Assembly: GCF_029892685.1 (NCBI RefSeq)
Contig: NZ_JARXVD010000009.1
Location: 1 to 64,000, forward strand
DNA from: Mycobacterium sp. OTB74
GTDB lineage: Bacteria > Actinomycetota > Actinomycetes > Mycobacteriales > Mycobacteriaceae
Reading direction: 5' to 3'
DNA: 64,000 nt
How positions within the stretch are numbered: the first letter of the stretch is position 1; each line of letters starts with the position of its first letter. The notes beneath the pieces are model-generated. The model did no database searches. It was not told the DNA's origin and saw nothing but the letters and a program-made list of their open reading frames with translations. The translations under genes and the position numbers were made by a program. Below are positions 61,868 through 64,000 of the stretch, one piece after another.

Positions 61868-62764
61868 TCAGACTGCGCGCGTCGGGTCCACGCTATCCAC
61901 CGCCAATATGGTCACGGACAGATTGTGCCCGGATTCCGTTTCATACCAACGTGTCTCGCCGACGTGTGCACCGAGAAGCGCTTTGCCGAGCGGGCGGTCG
62001 ACCGAGCAGGTATTGCCGAGCGCCTTGGCATCGGCCGGTAGCACGAGCTCGAAAACATCAGTGTCGTCGGGATCACCGTTGAAGGAAACGGTCACCCACG
62101 CACCGGGTTCGGCCTGGCCGCCGACAATCAGTCGATGCCGAGCATCGAGCTCGGCCTGCCGCTGCTTCAACGCGTTTTGGTGGCGCCGTTCGTCCGCTCC
62201 GATACCGGCCTGCGCGCACAGTCGGCCACCGATGTCGACCACAGCGGGGTTTGCGGTCGGAGCGCCGGCCCCGAAGTGCGCGTAGCACCGTTGGCGTTCG
62301 CGGGCCGCGTGCGCTTCACTCTCATCCGAGGAGATGCCCAGGGTGGTGTGTACCCAAGCGGTGTATCCACCGTGGACGCCACCACCGGGTAGCGCGCAAA
62401 GCGCCGGCAGGATCGGCTCGTCCAATGAGAGGCAGTGGTCGGCGACCGCGCCGACGAGCGCCGTGGTGGGAGGCATTCCCGGGGTCCCGGCCGCGTGCTC
62501 GACGAGATCGCGAAGGTAGCGGTTACCGATGACTGCGCCGTACTCTTCGGCCGCTTTCAGTAACACCGTGCGTGTAGGCGGAACCCATGGGGCGATGTCC
62601 AGACGAACGTCGGCGCACACGTGGTTAGTATGCGTCGGGTCGTCCGCAGACTGACCCGTCGGCGCGGCTTTGTTCGCCGTGATGTCATGCGATGTACGTC
62701 TGTGTGTAGTCGCCGCCCTTGGCGGAGCGACGACCGCGGCGTTCGTGTCGTCCGATCTCCCCAC
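61868..62764 (-). CDS. Uncharacterised protein with GreA/GreB-like C-terminal domain
   Basis: About 298 residues. The N-terminal half ([37 protein letters not shown]) is unknown. After a coiled coil ([20 protein letters not shown]) the C-terminus reads [26 protein letters not shown]...[18 protein letters not shown], the fold and key pattern of the GreA/GreB C-terminal domain that binds RNA polymerase. A role at the polymerase is inferred. It is convergent with the double ATPase (15 bases). A start at GTG 62764 is assumed. A broken copy lies at 54006-54405. Confidence 0.7.
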   Translation of the reverse strand: MGRSDDTNAAVVAPPRAATTHRRTSHDITANKAAPTGQSADDPTHTNHVCADVRLDIAPWVPPTRTVLLKAAEEYGAVIGNRYLRDLVEHAAGTPGMPPTTALVGAVADHCLSLDEPILPALCALPGGGVHGGYTAWVHTTLGISSDESEAHAARERQRCYAHFGAGAPTANPAVVDIGGRLCAQAGIGADERRHQNALKQRQAELDARHRLIVGGQAEPGAWVTVSFNGDPDDTDVFELVLPADAKALGNTCSVDRPLGKALLGAHVGETRWYETESGHNLSVTILAVDSVDPTRAV

Positions 62765-62828
62765 AGCTCAACTTGGTTGGGAATTACTGCCGCAGCGCAG
62801 TGGCTGCAATCTCGGCGGCGTGCGCCAA

Positions 62829-62852
62829 ATTGGTACCTGATTTGGTACCAAA
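62829..62852. promoter_or_regulatory. Toxin-antitoxin operator
   Basis: TTGGTACC occurs twice (62830-62837 and 62842-62849), 12 bp apart, and the second is followed by AAA to give a TTGGTACCAA palindrome. It is 20 bases before the antitoxin start, where autoregulated toxin-antitoxin operons have their operators. Confidence 0.55.
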
Positions 62853-62869
62853 GAGGGTATCGTCGGGTT

Positions 62870-63067
62870 ATGCCTTCTCTGAACGTCGATTTCGATGACG
62901 CGGAAATGGAGCAGATTCGGGCAGCCGCTAAAGCTGACGAGCTGTCGCTGAAGAAGTTCGCGCACGCAGCCATCATGGAGCGCGCCAGCATGCACAAGCG
63001 CCGGGTTGCCGAGGCGGCGCGCGTAGTGGCTGAGCGCTCGGCCGAACTCAACCGGCGTCTGGCGTGA
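62870..63067 (+). CDS. Antitoxin of the Doc pair (ribbon-helix-helix-like)
   Basis: A 65-residue protein. The N-terminal [30 protein letters not shown] fits a ribbon-helix-helix DNA-binding fold, and the C-terminal helix ([22 protein letters not shown]) would cover the toxin. It overlaps the toxin start as GTGA. It would both neutralise the toxin and bind the TTGGTACC repeats upstream. Confidence 0.8.
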   Translation: MPSLNVDFDDAEMEQIRAAAKADELSLKKFAHAAIMERASMHKRRVAEAARVVAERSAELNRRLA

Positions 63068-63450
63068 TCGAATACCTCGACCGCGAGGATGTCCTGACCG
63101 CAGGGTCCATCGCTTTCGGCGGGGAGCTGAAAGTCCGTGACTATGGCCTCCTCGACGCCGCCGTTGCCCGGCCCCAGGCGACGGTCTTTGGAGTCGACGC
63201 GTACCCGGAAGTCTGGGACAAGGCTGCCGCGCTGTTGCAGTCGCTCGCGCGCAATCACGCCCTTGTCGACGGGAACAAGCGCACGGCCTGGGCCGCGGCG
63301 TGGACCTTCCTGCACATCAACAGCTTTGAGCTCGCGCCCGACTTCGATGTCGATCGAGCCGAGGACCTTATGAACAATGTCGCGACGCAAGACCTTGATT
63401 TGAGCGAAATTGCCACCGCACTAAGAGGTTTCGCTACCTCGGGGCGCTAG
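63064..63450 (+). CDS. Doc/Fic-family toxin (kinase or AMP-transferase type)
   Basis: A 128-residue protein with the Fic/Doc core [19 protein letters not shown], which carries the phosphate-binding GNKR and catalytic His. Doc toxins phosphorylate EF-Tu and stop translation. GTG 63064 overlaps the antitoxin stop. The canonical motif HxFx(D/E)GNKR has Leu in place of Phe here (HALVDGNKR), which is common in the Doc branch. Confidence 0.87.
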   Translation: MIEYLDREDVLTAGSIAFGGELKVRDYGLLDAAVARPQATVFGVDAYPEVWDKAAALLQSLARNHALVDGNKRTAWAAAWTFLHINSFELAPDFDVDRAEDLMNNVATQDLDLSEIATALRGFATSGR

Positions 63451-63534
63451 GTGCATCCACCGACCGCGTCGTCCCGTGTCGGGCCTGTGAGTCACAGTGG
63501 CCACAGTAGTTGCCGGCGCGAGTGATGGCCGATG

Positions 63535-63613
63535 TGCCCGCGTCTGTGCGACAAAAGGTGGATATGCGCGTAATGCGAAGGCGCAAGCACGATTTGTCGC
63601 ACAGACGCGGGCA
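63535..63613. repeat. REP-like inverted repeat pair
   Basis: Perfect 21-base arms (63535-63555 and 63593-63613) containing GCCCGCGTCTGTGCGACA and its complement, with a 37-base spacer. One base in each arm differs from the 42.7-kb copy, and the change is matched in the partner arm, so pairing is kept. It lies between the toxin gene and prfC. Confidence 0.8.
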
Positions 63614-63698
63614 GAACGGTGTCATCCCGGGCCGGAAACGCAAGTGGCTGGTGTGACTGCGCCCGCAACTCGCACATGGCTAGGAACCCCGCCTTGGA

Positions 63699-64000
63699 CT
63701 ACCCCTCAGCCGCCACCAATGACCGAAGCTTGACGTCCGGGTTGTCCCGCTGGAAGCCCTCAAGTCGCCAGGGTGTCGAGAACAGCACCAGCATGACGCC
63801 GTCGGTGCGGGTCAGCACCTCGCAGGACACTTGCTTGCTCATGAACTCGGCGTCTTCGGGTTCGACGATCCGCGCCACCTGATACGGCAACGACTCCAGC
63901 ATGATGGCCGCCCCGATCTCGGTCTCCATCCGGTGCGAGGCCACTTCGAACTGCATAGGCCCGACGGCAGCGAACACCGGCGCCTGCTCACCGCGCTTGT
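63699..64000 (-). CDS. prfC: Peptide chain release factor 3, C-terminal part (partial)
   Basis: The frame runs off the window edge. Its C-terminal 100 residues (FAAVGPMQFEVASHRMETEIGA, then LPYQVARIVEP and MLVLFSTPWRLEGFQRDNPDV) match the end of RF3, the GTPase that ejects RF1/RF2 from ribosomes after termination. The GTPase domain lies outside the window. The stop is at 63699. Confidence 0.88.
   Translation of the reverse strand, partial: KRGEQAPVFAAVGPMQFEVASHRMETEIGAAIMLESLPYQVARIVEPEDAEFMSKQVSCEVLTRTDGVMLVLFSTPWRLEGFQRDNPDVKLRSLVAAEG

Overview
The window is a high-GC mycobacterial chromosome segment, most like a fast-growing Mycobacterium (Mycolicibacterium). The evidence is the 23S-5S rRNA end followed by a gene order that matches M. 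tuberculosis Rv1316c to Rv1343c almost gene for gene: ogt, alkA, adenylate cyclase, nucS, methylmalonyl-CoA epimerase, fadA4, thioredoxin-like protein, glgB, glgE, glgP, dinG, pncB, clpS, DUF2017, S58 peptidase, rhomboid, cAMP phosphodiesterase, rph, rdgB and lprD. GTG starts and 1-4 base stop/start overlaps are common. Gene identities rest on reading motifs and remembered synteny; no search was run.

Region 1 (1-30077) is this conserved core: DNA repair (ogt, alkA, nucS, dinG), glycogen/maltosyl metabolism (glgB-glgE opposite glgP), NAD salvage, proteolysis, and nucleotide quality control. Local differences from the tuberculosis layout are two secreted-protein genes after alkA (the first with a good KstR-type operator), only one adenylate cyclase, a leader ORF before a small gene at 19 kb, and a deletion scar. 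mec-cysO-cysM are missing except for the last codons of cysM, and murI is not between the rhomboid and phosphodiesterase genes.

Region 2 (30076-39109) is a 9.03-kb integrated element bounded by the 15-bp direct repeat ATACCGCAACGGTAC. It carries a tyrosine integrase beside the right repeat, an HNH endonuclease, an HK97-type capsid protein, a winged-helix-like protein followed by three palindromic iterons at an exact 34-bp period, a ParB-like fragment, and a string of small, translationally coupled phage-type genes. A three-gene cassette with a Lys/Ala-rich tail protein and two membrane proteins runs the other way. No terminase, portal, prohead protease or tail gene is seen. This is the layout of a phage satellite or a phiRv1-like remnant, and the iterons suggest that it can, or could, replicate.

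Region 3 (39110-64000) is accessory chromosome: steroid-type dehydrogenase, a LAGLIDADG protein beside tRNA-Leu(TAG), secreted proteins, NYN-LOTUS protein, DsbA-like protein, K+ channel, and a lysin-B-like esterase with an unknown partner. It also has a patatin, an EVE-McrB/DUF2357 nuclease restriction pair, an OPT transporter and an ADP-ribosylglycohydrolase. Then come a two-gene unit of a small DNA-binding-like protein and a 1043-residue double ATPase behind tandem palindromic operators, a GreA-tail protein with a frameshifted paralogue, a Doc-type toxin-antitoxin pair, and the 3' end of prfC. Copies of an inverted-repeat (REP-like) element are scattered at 27.8, 42.7 and 63.6 kb.
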